Origin: Rhizobium sp. ASV8
GTDB taxonomy: Bacteria > Pseudomonadota > Alphaproteobacteria > Rhizobiales > Rhizobiaceae
Length of the DNA: 64,000 nt
NCBI RefSeq assembly: GCF_016429255.1
Contig: NZ_JAELUG010000002.1
Location: 1-64,000 of the forward strand
Direction: 5' to 3'
Of the stretch, positions 25,339 to 34,230 are shown one piece after another. Numbering within the stretch: position 1 is the stretch's first letter; every line of letters begins with the position of its first letter. The position numbers and the translations under genes were made by a program. The notes under the pieces are model-generated. The model saw only the letters and a list, made by a program, of their open reading frames with translations. It was not told the origin of the DNA and ran no database searches.

Positions 25339-28300
25339 TCAATGCGCCGGCGCCGGTTCCTCCTCCGAGGCGTTCTGCTTGTGGTGATCTGCAGCCAGCA
25401 GCATGTAGACCGCAGGCACAACGAAGAGCGTGAACAGCGTACCGATGGCAAGACCGGTTGCGATCACCAGGCCCATGTTGAAGCGGGCAGCGGCACCCGC
25501 ACCGGTCGCCAGGATCAACGGCACAACGCCCAGAACCATGGCACCTGTCGTCATCAGGATCGGGCGCAAGCGGATGCCGCAAGCGCCTTCGATCGCTTCG
25601 CGTTTGGTCTTGCCTTCAGCCTGCAGGGTATTCGCCACTTCGACGATCAGAATGCCGTGCTTGCTGATCAACCCCATCAATGTCACCAGGCCGACCTGCG
25701 TATAGATGTTCATCGTTGCGCCACCGATGCCCAAGCTGATGAAGGCGAGCGCACCTGCGATCGACATCGGCACGGACACGAGAATGATCAGCGGGTCGCG
25801 GAAGCTGTTGAATTGTGCCGACAGCGCAAGGAACACGATAATCAACGCGAGCGCAAACGTCGTCGCCATACCGCTCGATTCCTGCACGTATTGGCGCGAC
25901 TGCCCACCGTAGTCGACGGAGTAACCCTGCGGCAAGGTGCGTGCCGCGATCGATTTCAGGGTATTCAGCGCATCGCCAACGGCGACGCCCGGTGCTGGCA
26001 CGCCGGCGATCGTGGCAGAGTTCAATTGCTGGAAGTGCGCGACCGAGCGTGGGGTTGCCTGGAGTTTCGCCGTCGCAATCGCCGAAAGAGGGATCTTCGA
26101 GCCGTTCACATTGGCGATCGGATAATTCAGGATCTGATCGATGGTCTGGCGTGAGCGCTGCTCCACCTGTGGAATGACCTGATATGAGCGGTTGTCGATG
26201 CTGAAATAGTTGACATAGCCGCCGCCCAGCATGGCAGCGAGCGCCGAGCCGACATTGTTCATGGACAGGCCAAGCGCCGAGGCCTTGCTGCGATCGATCT
26301 GGATCGAATATTGCGGATTATCGACGTAGAGATCCTTCATGATGAAGATGAACTGGCCGGATTTCTGCGCTTCCTGCAGGAAGGAACTGGACACTTCGTT
26401 GAGCTGGTCGAAGCCGCCGGTGCTGCCGATGGCGAATTGCACGGGCAGGCCGCTGGCGCCCGGCAGCGGCGGTATCTGGAACACAACGGACTGCCCGCCG
26501 GCGATCTGCGCCAGGTCGGCCTGCACCAAAGGCTGCAGCTGATCCGCCGTTCTGGTGCGCTGATCCCATGGTTTCAGAACCATACCCTCGAAAGAGGTCC
26601 CCGGCACCTCGACCTGCAGCGTCTTGTCCGTTTCCGGGAAACTGCGGAAGATTTTGGTGACCTGATCGGAGCTGAGCAGCTTTTGCTGAAGCGTCGCATT
26701 GGGGGGATTCGTTACCTGCGCGGCCAGGAAACCCTGGTCTTCATTGGGGGCCAGTTCGCTCTTTGCGCTGGTGTAGAGGAAATAGATGCTGCCCAGCACG
26801 ATTGCGGCAAAGACCAACGCCACCGGCACCGTGTTCAGGCTGCCATGCAGCATGCGCACGTAAGGCCGATGGATTTCCGAGAAGCGACGGTCGATGAAAT
26901 CGGATACACGCTCTTCCCAGCCGCTGCGATCGGTCAGATGTGGCTTCAGGATGCGCGAGCACATCATCGGCGTCAGCGTCAACGCTATGATCATGGAAAC
27001 GGTAACGGCGCCGACCAGCGTAAACGCGAACTCCGTAAATAGCGCACCGGTCAGGCCGCCCTGGAATCCGATCGGCACATAGACGGCGATCAGCACGACG
27101 GTCATGGCCAGGATCGGCCCGACCAGCTCATGCGCCGCGTCCAGCGCCGCCCTCATGGGCGTCGAGCCCTCCTCGATATGGCGATTGACATTCTCTACCA
27201 CGATGATGGCATCGTCGACCACGAGACCGATCGCCAGCACAAGGGCAAGCAATGTCAGAAGATTGATCGAGAAGCCGAAGATCAGCATCATCGCGAAGGT
27301 GCCCACCAGCGATAGCGGAATGGCGACGATGGGAATAGCGACCGACCGCGGCGAGCCGAGAAAGGCAAAGACCACAAAAATGACGATGACCAGCGCCTCG
27401 ACAAGGCTCTTCACGACTTCGTTGATCGACGTCGTCACGAAGGTGCTGGAATCATAGACGATGTAGCCCTCGAGCCCCTGCGGCAGCTGTGCCTGGATGT
27501 CTGGAAATACCGCGCGTACACCCGCGATCACATCGAGCAGATTGGCCGTCGGTGCGATCTGGATGCCCATGAACACGCCGTCCTGCCCGTCGAATCCGAT
27601 CTGGACGTCGGGATTTTGAGAACCGAGCGCGACGGTGGCGACATCCTTCAGGCGCACGATCGAGGTGCCGATCTGTTTGACGACCATCTCTCTGAATTCG
27701 TCGGCCGAATGCAGATCGGTCTGCGCCGTCAGCACGGTTTGCGTCATCTGGCTGCGCGTGGTGCCGATACCGGAGATATAGTTGTTGCTTGCAAGCGCCG
27801 TCCACACATCGCCGGCCGTCAAGCCGTAGGCGGCAAGCTTGTCTGGCTGCAACCACGCTCTCAGCGCGAAGGTTCGCGCGCCGAGGATTTCCGCCGTCTG
27901 AACGCCGTTGACCGCCTGCAGCTTCGGTTGAACCACGCGTGTCAGGTAGTCGGTGATCTGGTTGCTGGCCAGAACGTCGCTGCGGAAGCCGATATACATG
28001 GCATCGATCGACTGGCCGATCGAGACAGACATGATGGGCTGCTGCGTGCCGGTCGGCAGCTGATTGAGAACCGAAGATACCTTGGCGTTGATTTCCGTCA
28101 TGGCCGCGTCGGCACTGTAGTTGAGGCGCAGGTTGACGGTGATGACCGACGTACCGCTGGTGCTCGACGAGGTCATGTAATCGATGCCGTTGGCCTGCGC
28201 GATCGCATTTTCCAACGGCGTCGTAATGAAGCCCGCGATGACGTCAGGCGCTGCACCGGGATAGGTCGTCGTTACGGTAACGACGGCGTTCTGCGTTTGC

Positions 28301-28413
28301 GGATACTGGCGCACCGTCAGCGAGCGGAACGACTGGTAGCCGATCACGATGATCAACGCGCTCACCACAAGGGCGAGAACGGGGCGTCGGATGAAGATAT
28401 CTGTGATATTCAT
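25339..28413 (-). CDS. RND-family efflux pump inner-membrane transporter (HAE1 type)
   Basis: 1024-residue proton-driven multidrug exporter with the 12-helix RND layout. It has two large periplasmic loops, the proton-relay aspartate pair in LVLAIGLVVDDAIIVVENV (helix 4) and the ITDIFIRRPVLALVVSALIIVIG start. ATG 28413 with GAGGTG upstream is preferred to GTG 28419. The adaptor gene ends 9 nt upstream on the same strand, forming a MexA/MexB-like two-gene operon. The outer-membrane channel must come from elsewhere; no TolC-type gene is present. Confidence 0.94.
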   Translation of the reverse strand: MNITDIFIRRPVLALVVSALIIVIGYQSFRSLTVRQYPQTQNAVVTVTTTYPGAAPDVIAGFITTPLENAIAQANGIDYMTSSSTSGTSVITVNLRLNYSADAAMTEINAKVSSVLNQLPTGTQQPIMSVSIGQSIDAMYIGFRSDVLASNQITDYLTRVVQPKLQAVNGVQTAEILGARTFALRAWLQPDKLAAYGLTAGDVWTALASNNYISGIGTTRSQMTQTVLTAQTDLHSADEFREMVVKQIGTSIVRLKDVATVALGSQNPDVQIGFDGQDGVFMGIQIAPTANLLDVIAGVRAVFPDIQAQLPQGLEGYIVYDSSTFVTTSINEVVKSLVEALVIVIFVVFAFLGSPRSVAIPIVAIPLSLVGTFAMMLIFGFSINLLTLLALVLAIGLVVDDAIIVVENVNRHIEEGSTPMRAALDAAHELVGPILAMTVVLIAVYVPIGFQGGLTGALFTEFAFTLVGAVTVSMIIALTLTPMMCSRILKPHLTDRSGWEERVSDFIDRRFSEIHRPYVRMLHGSLNTVPVALVFAAIVLGSIYFLYTSAKSELAPNEDQGFLAAQVTNPPNATLQQKLLSSDQVTKIFRSFPETDKTLQVEVPGTSFEGMVLKPWDQRTRTADQLQPLVQADLAQIAGGQSVVFQIPPLPGASGLPVQFAIGSTGGFDQLNEVSSSFLQEAQKSGQFIFIMKDLYVDNPQYSIQIDRSKASALGLSMNNVGSALAAMLGGGYVNYFSIDNRSYQVIPQVEQRSRQTIDQILNYPIANVNGSKIPLSAIATAKLQATPRSVAHFQQLNSATIAGVPAPGVAVGDALNTLKSIAARTLPQGYSVDYGGQSRQYVQESSGMATTFALALIIVFLALSAQFNSFRDPLIILVSVPMSIAGALAFISLGIGGATMNIYTQVGLVTLMGLISKHGILIVEVANTLQAEGKTKREAIEGACGIRLRPILMTTGAMVLGVVPLILATGAGAAARFNMGLVIATGLAIGTLFTLFVVPAVYMLLAADHHKQNASEEEPAPAH

Positions 28414-28422
28414 CGTCACACC

Positions 28423-29556
28423 TCAATTGGGGTTTGCCGGCGCCGCGTTGGGATCATTCGACGGCTGCACCGCATTGTTGATGATGACAGGCGAGCCATT
28501 GTTGAGTTTCAACTGACCGGCAGTCACGACCACTTCGCCTGCATTCAGCCCCTTCGTCACCGAGATCTGGTCGCCGCGGGCTTGCCCCGTGCTGACGAAC
28601 TTCTGATTGGCGACGTGCTGCGGCTTTCCATCCGGCCCGTTGCCTTTGTCGGTCACGACATAGACGACATTGCCGTATGGGTTGATCGTGACGGCGGTCT
28701 GCGGCAAGGAAATGTAATCCTTCGGCTCGCCGACGACCACGACCACATTGCCGAACATGCCGGGCAGTAGCTTCCGATCCGGATTGGGGAATGTCGCTCG
28801 GATGGTGATATTGCGGCTCTGGCTATCCACCAACGGACTGATTGCCGTAATTTTACCGGAGAATGTCTGGTTTCCATAGGCATCGACCGTCGCCGTCACC
28901 GCCTGCCCGACCTTCAACTGCGACAGGGCCTGCTGCGGCATCGAGAAATCGAACTGGATCGGATCGAGCGACTGCAAGGTCACGACCGCGGTTCCCGCCG
29001 ACAGATACTGGCCGAGGCTCACCAGCCTGATACCGAGGTGGCCATCGAAAGGGGCGCGGATCGAATATTGATCGATCAGAGCCTGCTGCGATGCGACTTG
29101 CGCCTGCGCCGCCTTCCAGTTGGCCAGATCGCTGTCGACCTGGCTTTGCGCGATGGTGTTCGCCTTGATCAGCTTGGAATCGCGATCATAGGCAATCTGC
29201 GCATTCGCCATCGTCGCCTTGTACTGCTCCAGCGTCGCGATCTGCTGATCGGCAAGCAATTGAACGATAAGATCACCCTTCTTGACGTCCTGCCCATCCT
29301 CGAAACCGATCTTCTGGACGATGCCCGGGACCTGTGCCGAAAGATTGGCGCCTTCGACGGCATTGAAACTGCCGATGGACTGCAGCGTCGTCTGCCAGGG
29401 GCTCATTGCCGCGGTAATTGTCGAGACTGTCTGTGGCGGCGATTTGAGATTAGCCAGATAGGCCGCGATCATGCGGTTCTTGAATGCCTGGAAGCCGAAG
29501 ATCCCGCCTAGGATCAGGCCTATGATGACCAGCATGATGATCATGCGTTTTATCAT
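28423..29556 (-). CDS. RND efflux periplasmic adaptor (membrane fusion protein)
   Basis: 377-residue adaptor anchored by an N-terminal helix (about 5-25, IIMLVIIGLILGGIFGF). A biotinyl-lipoyl-like half (SAQVPGIVQKIGFEDGQDVKKGDLIVQL) is followed by a coiled-coil hairpin (about 105-165), the second lipoyl half (IRAPFDGHLGIRLVSLGQYLSAGTAVV) and beta-barrel and membrane-proximal domains. A long Gln/Asn/Pro-rich tail ends the protein. It bridges the RND pump to an outer-membrane channel. The ribosome site is weak. Confidence 0.92.
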   Translation of the reverse strand: MIKRMIIMLVIIGLILGGIFGFQAFKNRMIAAYLANLKSPPQTVSTITAAMSPWQTTLQSIGSFNAVEGANLSAQVPGIVQKIGFEDGQDVKKGDLIVQLLADQQIATLEQYKATMANAQIAYDRDSKLIKANTIAQSQVDSDLANWKAAQAQVASQQALIDQYSIRAPFDGHLGIRLVSLGQYLSAGTAVVTLQSLDPIQFDFSMPQQALSQLKVGQAVTATVDAYGNQTFSGKITAISPLVDSQSRNITIRATFPNPDRKLLPGMFGNVVVVVGEPKDYISLPQTAVTINPYGNVVYVVTDKGNGPDGKPQHVANQKFVSTGQARGDQISVTKGLNAGEVVVTAGQLKLNNGSPVIINNAVQPSNDPNAAPANPN

Positions 29557-30052
29557 GACGACAGACTCTACTTTTCAGGGATGGATCGATAGAAAATTCG
29601 ATAGCGCGAGCTCCGGCGCATCTTAAGGAGAATGCCTGTGGGAACGCATGGAATGGTATGGTCGCCCGGACAACGGCTGTAACGTTGAGCGACAAAATCC
29701 GGCGGGGTCGACTGCATGCCGATCTCGATCGTTCTCGCGCAAGTCGGACCAGTCAAACCTCATTGGCGAGCCTCCATTCCGATTGCGCACGAGTGCGGCG
29801 ATCCAGCAAAGATAACCGATTTGCTCGGCGCGGGCCACATTGAAGAATATGGAGCGGGCGTAGCTGTTTCGCCAGTGCTTATATAGTGGTTTTGTTCGCC
29901 CCTAAAGATTGTGCGGCTTTTGCGCGAATACGCCCTTTTTCGGCTTGGCGCTCGCGCTCGGACGCAGGAGGGGGCAGCTTTGGCATTCGAGCCGGATCGA
30001 GCCGCCCTTGAGCGACATCCTTGCTACCTCTGCTGGACGGCGGCTCTATAGC
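29557..30052. other. 496-nt gap without a recognised gene
   Basis: This gap lies between the adaptor start and the cystathionine-lyase stop. Short frames on both strands (for example 29623-29838 minus) have arginine/serine-rich translations with no recognisable motif. The part nearest 29557 must hold the efflux promoter. No repeat or hairpin of note was seen. It could be a decayed gene, perhaps of a regulator, but nothing supports that directly. Confidence 0.5.
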
Positions 30053-31243
30053 TCATCCAGCAGTGCTTGCGGCAAACGCTCGCTCAAGATCGGCGAGCAG
30101 ATCCCCGACATCTTCAAGACCGATCTGCAACCGGACAAGCGGCCCTTCCTGCGGCGGCTGCAGGATTCGGCGGTCGCCGAGATCAACCACCAGCGCCAGA
30201 CTCTGATATCCGCCCCAGGAGTAGCCGAGACCGAAAAGCGACAGTCCGTCGAGAAACTTCTGCGCCCTCAAACTGAAATCCTGCTGACCGTCGGCCGCGA
30301 GCACGAATGAAAGGACGCCTCCGGCCCCCTTGAAATCGCGCTTCCAGATTTCATGGCCGGGAAAGCTCTCCAATGCCGGAAAAAGAACGCGCACGACATC
30401 ACGTCGCTGCTCGAGCCACCTCGCCACAGCCAATGCGTTTGCCTGGTGTCGCTCCAGCCGGATGCCCATCGTGCGGAGGCCGCGAAGAACCTGATAGGCG
30501 TCGTCAGGCGTTCCGCATAGGCCGAGCGCTCCATTGGCATGTTTCAATTGCCGCCAATGTCCGGCATTGGCGGAGATGGTCCCCATCAACACATCCGCAT
30601 GACCCGCCGGATATTTCGTCGAGGCCTGAATGGAGACGTCGACGCCAAAATCCAAGGGTTTGAAATAGAGCGGCGTTGCCCAGGTATTGTCCATGGTCAC
30701 CACAGCATTATGCCGGTGCGCCACCTCGGCGATAGCCGGAATATCCTGCATCTCGAACGTATTCGAGCCGGGGGCTTCGGTGTGTACAAGCCTAGTGTTG
30801 CTGCGGAACAAAGCCTCGACATCAGCGCCGATGGCCGGATCGTAATACTCGACCTCAATTCCGAACCGCCCAAGCATCGTATCGCAGAAATGCCGGACGT
30901 TGCCATAAACGGAATCGACGACGAGCGCATGGTCGCCGGGCGAGAGGTAGGCGAGGAAAGCAATGGTGACGGCAGCAAGTCCAGAGGGCACGAGGATGGT
31001 GCCGGCCGCTCCCTCCAGCTCGTTGATAGCATTGCAGAGCGCATCGGTGGTCGGCGTTCCGCGCGTCGCGTAGGTGTATTTCTGGCCGTGCCGAGCCATC
31101 GTCTGCGCGTCCGGGAACAGGACGGTCGAAGCATGCACGGTCGGCGGATTGATAAAGCCGTGATAATCGAACGGATCGTACCCTGCCCTGACGAGTTGTG
31201 TGTTAGGGCCACTTGCATTCTGCCGATCGCCTTTCTCGCTCAC
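30053..31243 (-). CDS. PLP-dependent cystathionine lyase (MetC-like)
   Basis: 396-residue Cys/Met-metabolism PLP enzyme. The PLP lysine is in STKYPAGHAD and the phosphate-contact Tyr-x-Arg in YATRGTPTTDAL; TMDNTWATPLYF is the Asp/Asn cofactor loop. It cleaves cystathionine or a related thioether. The start is GTG 31243 with GGAGG 7 nt upstream inside the preceding gene, and GTGA overlaps that gene's stop by 4 nt. The tight pairing with a cysteine-synthase-family gene points to transsulfuration in one direction or the other. Confidence 0.9.
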   Translation of the reverse strand: MSEKGDRQNASGPNTQLVRAGYDPFDYHGFINPPTVHASTVLFPDAQTMARHGQKYTYATRGTPTTDALCNAINELEGAAGTILVPSGLAAVTIAFLAYLSPGDHALVVDSVYGNVRHFCDTMLGRFGIEVEYYDPAIGADVEALFRSNTRLVHTEAPGSNTFEMQDIPAIAEVAHRHNAVVTMDNTWATPLYFKPLDFGVDVSIQASTKYPAGHADVLMGTISANAGHWRQLKHANGALGLCGTPDDAYQVLRGLRTMGIRLERHQANALAVARWLEQRRDVVRVLFPALESFPGHEIWKRDFKGAGGVLSFVLAADGQQDFSLRAQKFLDGLSLFGLGYSWGGYQSLALVVDLGDRRILQPPQEGPLVRLQIGLEDVGDLLADLERAFAASTAG

Positions 31244-32202
31244 GCAATCTCCTCCGTTGACGCAGTTGACAGATAGCGCTCCCCCGTATCGGGCAGGACC
31301 GCGACGATGACCTTGCCGGCATTTTCCGGCTTCACGGCGAGCTGCGTCGCAGCCCAGAGCACCGCTCCCGACGATGTTCCGGCAAATATGCCCTCTTCGG
31401 CGGCAAGAGCGCGTGCCGTGGCTCGCGCATCGGCCGTATTAAGTGGAATGACCTCATCGGCGATCGCCGTGTCGAAATTGCGCGGCAGCTGTTCGGGCGG
31501 CACTTCGCTCACCTTATGAACACCGTCGATCTCATCCGGATAGGGATTTTCCTCCGTCGGCAGCGATTCCAGTGCAGGTTCTGCGATGATGATTTTTATG
31601 TCCGGCTTCTTCGATCGCAGAAACTTGCCGGCACCCGAAATCGTTCCGCCGGTCCCGACGCCGCCAACGAAGATATCCACCGTGCCTTCCGTATCACGCC
31701 AGATTTCCGGTCCGGTCGTTTCGAAATGGGTGCGCGGATTTGCCGGGTTGGCGAGTTGATCCGTGAAAAATGCGGTTGGATTCTCATCCCGCACACGGGC
31801 GGTGATCTTGTCCAGCGCCTCCGGGTCCAGGAAGAACTCGTTCTTCACGATGACAAGCTCTGCGCCGAACAGGCGAAGCAGCTTCACTTTGTCCCGGCTG
31901 ATATTGTCGCTCAGATAGAATTTTGTGCGGTAGCCGCGCGATGCGGCAACGGCGGCCAATCCAATCCCCGTATTGCCGCTTGTGACATCGACAAGCAGAT
32001 CGCCGGGACGGATCTTGCCTGCATCCTCAGCTTCCTTGATGATCCCCCAGGCGATGCGATCCTTGATGCTGCCGGCCGGGTTGAAGTATTCGACTTTGGC
32101 AAGGATACGCGCGTCAAGGCGACGGTTCCTGCGATAATTATGCAGCTCCAGAAGCGGCGTATTGCCAATGAGCTCCGAGAAACTATTGTATATTCTCGTC
32201 AT
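31240..32202 (-). CDS. Cysteine synthase / cystathionine beta-synthase family enzyme
   Basis: 320-residue fold-type II PLP enzyme. The lysine is in NPAGSIKDR, the carboxylate loop is TSGNTGIGLAA and the phosphate loop GVGTGGTISG. No CBS regulatory domain is present. Candidate reactions are O-acetylserine plus sulfide to cysteine, or serine plus homocysteine to cystathionine. The coupled MetC-like gene makes the second plausible (reverse transsulfuration), but the sequence does not decide. Good ribosome site (GGAGAG) before the ATG. Confidence 0.9.
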   Translation of the reverse strand: MTRIYNSFSELIGNTPLLELHNYRRNRRLDARILAKVEYFNPAGSIKDRIAWGIIKEAEDAGKIRPGDLLVDVTSGNTGIGLAAVAASRGYRTKFYLSDNISRDKVKLLRLFGAELVIVKNEFFLDPEALDKITARVRDENPTAFFTDQLANPANPRTHFETTGPEIWRDTEGTVDIFVGGVGTGGTISGAGKFLRSKKPDIKIIIAEPALESLPTEENPYPDEIDGVHKVSEVPPEQLPRNFDTAIADEVIPLNTADARATARALAAEEGIFAGTSSGAVLWAATQLAVKPENAGKVIVAVLPDTGERYLSTASTEEIA

Positions 32203-32259
32203 TCAACTCTCCTCTTGTCGAACGAGACGGTTTGAAAGCCAGCTCGGATAGGCTCAACC

Positions 32260-32409
32260 TCAAGCTCCGCAGATGGCATGCACGAGCAGGAGGAACGAGA
32301 CGAACACCATCAGCGCCGCCAGCAGATGTTGAACGGCCGGCCAGAAACGTTTGCCCGTCACCACGGCGGGGCGGGTTGCAAGAGAGGCGAGATAAACAAC
32401 AGTGTCCAT
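32260..32409 (-). CDS. Small membrane protein, 49 residues, function unknown
   Basis: An ATG at 32409 with GGAG 8 nt upstream opens a 49-residue frame ending with TGA at 32260. The N-terminal half is short and basic (RPAVVTGKRFWPA). The C-terminal half is one hydrophobic helix (HLLAALMVFVSFLLLVHAI) with a single Cys near the end. It lies 57 nt before the cysteine-synthase-family gene on the same strand, so it may be co-transcribed with it. No family is recognised. The ribosome site and the clean amphipathic-then-hydrophobic layout argue for a real gene. Confidence 0.6.
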   Translation of the reverse strand: MDTVVYLASLATRPAVVTGKRFWPAVQHLLAALMVFVSFLLLVHAICGA

Positions 32410-32684
32410 GAAGGCTCCAGACAAGGCATCCGCTGATCGCTACTTCGGGGCAAAGGCCCGTACGATTACGTGTTCTTATTTTGATATTATCTATAAAATT
32501 AGTGCATTAAAGGAATGATTTTCCCTGCAATCAGGCACCCTATAAATTGAACGTGCTGAAAGCGCGCCTTCCCGGGAACGGAACGCACGGTCAGTTTTCA
32601 AATCGTCTCAGGATCAGTCCGTCCGAAACCTGTGGGGCCTCCCAATCCCTGGCGAAGAGCCCGGCAAAGCTTTCATCCAAGCCA
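32410..32684 (-). promoter_or_regulatory. AT-rich upstream region of the small protein/cysteine-lyase operon
   Basis: A stretch at about 32468-32550 is strongly AT-rich against a GC-rich background and lies just ahead of the small membrane-protein gene. It is the likely promoter zone, but no clear -35/-10 pair or operator could be assigned. Confidence 0.35.
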
Positions 32685-34019
32685 TCAGCTCGGGGCGTAG
32701 AGCCCCGCCCCGTGCGCTGCCCGATCAAGCTCCTCGCGGAAAGCCGGGTGCGCCAGCGAGATCAGCGCCTTTGCCCGCTCGGCGACCGACTTTCCCTTGA
32801 GATTGGTCCATCCATATTCGGTGACCACGATATGGGTGTCGTTGCGCGATGTCGTCACCGGACCGGACAGCGCCGGCACGATGCGCGACAACGTCCCCTT
32901 CGCCGCCGTCGAATGACAGGCGATGATCGAGCGCCCCCCGCGTGAGGCATAGGCGCCGCGCACGAAATCCACCTGGCCGCCGGATGCGCTGAACTGCCTT
33001 CCGTTGACGAATTCCGAGTTGCAGGCGCCGTTGAGGTCTATCTGCATGGTGGCGTTGACCGACACGGCACGGTCGTTGCGGGCAATGACGAAAGGATTGT
33101 TTACGTAGTCGACGGGGTGCGCCTCGACATCCGGGTTGTTGTCCAGAAAATCGTAGAGAGCCTGATCCCCCAGTGCGAAGGTGAAGATCGAGCGTCCGAC
33201 ATGGGTCTGTTTGCGGCTGTTGTCCACCACGCCCGCCTTGATCAGATTGGCAAGACCGGTCGTCATCATTTCCGTGTGGATGCCGACATGGCGATGGCGC
33301 GAGAGCCGCGAGCAGACAGCGTCCGGCAAGGCGCCGATACCCATCTGCAGGCAATCGCCGTCTTCCACGAGACCCGCAACGATCGCACCGATGACATCGT
33401 CGACCTCGTTACGCGGCGCAACGGGCAAGAGTGGCAGGCTCACATTGTTCTCGACAACCGCCGTCACGCTCGACAGAGGGATCATGCAGTCGCCGCGCAC
33501 ATAGGGCATCTTGGCATTGACTTCGAGGATGATCCGGATTCCCGGTTTCCGTGAAACCGTCAGCGCGTAGTCCGTGCTGGCGCCGAGGCTGAAATTGCCT
33601 TCGGCATCCATAGGCGAAACGGTCGCAATCAGCGTATCGACCCCGACATGCTCGACCAGCGAGCGCGGCACCTGGCTGAAGTGGCAGGGAACCAGGTCGA
33701 CCGCCGGCAATGCCTCAGCCAATCGCTTCTTGTCCAACGCACGCTCCACCCCGCCGTGGAAGTAGCTAATGGGAATGATGGTGTCGCGCAGGTCGAAGTC
33801 GAATACGCTCGTACCCGCGACCCCGGTGCAAAGCAGATAATGAAGCCGCACCTTGTCTATGGCTCCCGCTCGGGCCTGTTCGGCCAATGCCGCGAGAATG
33901 GCGGGCGGCTGTCCGGCGGCGATCGGCATTGCGACCTTCGCGCCTGACGGGATTAAAGCGACGGCCTCCTTTGCAGACCGCAGGCGTTCACGATACAGCG
34001 TCTGATGGTTATTGGTCAT
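32685..34019 (-). CDS. Acetyl-CoA hydrolase/CoA-transferase family enzyme
   Basis: 444-residue class-I-like CoA transferase of the acetyl-CoA hydrolase / 4-hydroxybutyrate CoA-transferase family. The catalytic glutamate is in VGIHTEMMTTG; FSASGGQVDFVRGA and VVTEYGWTNLKGKS are the C-terminal CoA-site motifs. The start ATG 34019 has GGGAGGAGG upstream; a frame open to 34154 crosses a terminator and is rejected. It moves CoA between small acyl groups, probably linked to acetate, butyrate or succinate use. Single-gene unit. Confidence 0.9.
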   Translation of the reverse strand: MTNNHQTLYRERLRSAKEAVALIPSGAKVAMPIAAGQPPAILAALAEQARAGAIDKVRLHYLLCTGVAGTSVFDFDLRDTIIPISYFHGGVERALDKKRLAEALPAVDLVPCHFSQVPRSLVEHVGVDTLIATVSPMDAEGNFSLGASTDYALTVSRKPGIRIILEVNAKMPYVRGDCMIPLSSVTAVVENNVSLPLLPVAPRNEVDDVIGAIVAGLVEDGDCLQMGIGALPDAVCSRLSRHRHVGIHTEMMTTGLANLIKAGVVDNSRKQTHVGRSIFTFALGDQALYDFLDNNPDVEAHPVDYVNNPFVIARNDRAVSVNATMQIDLNGACNSEFVNGRQFSASGGQVDFVRGAYASRGGRSIIACHSTAAKGTLSRIVPALSGPVTTSRNDTHIVVTEYGWTNLKGKSVAERAKALISLAHPAFREELDRAAHGAGLYAPS

Positions 34020-34151
34020 TGGGCCCTCCTCCCGATGCCATTTCAGAGCAAAACACCATCGATTGCAATGGGCGGGTTCCGGACGCCGGCTCCGGATCAC
34101 TCGAAGAGAGCCGGAAAGATCCGTCTGCGCGCAGCGCGATAATGATAGCGT

Positions 34152-34184
34152 CAAAAAAGACGGCCGCCATTGAGCGACCGTCTT
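34152..34184 (-). terminator. Rho-independent terminator of the autotransporter gene
   Basis: On the minus strand AAGACGG, a 14-nt loop and CCGTCTT (34184-34178 and 34063+94 to 34157, i.e. 34163-34157) are followed by TTTT. It is 47 nt after the autotransporter stop and isolates it from the CoA-transferase gene. Confidence 0.85.
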
Positions 34185-34230
34185 CCCATGAATTTCCTGT
34201 CTGCTGTTCAGCGGAGGGCTGCTGCTCCTC

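Noticed and set aside
29623..29838. 71-codon minus-strand frame in the gap before the efflux adaptor
   Set aside because: No ribosome site, no motif, Arg/Ser-rich composition; competing frames on the other strand look no better.
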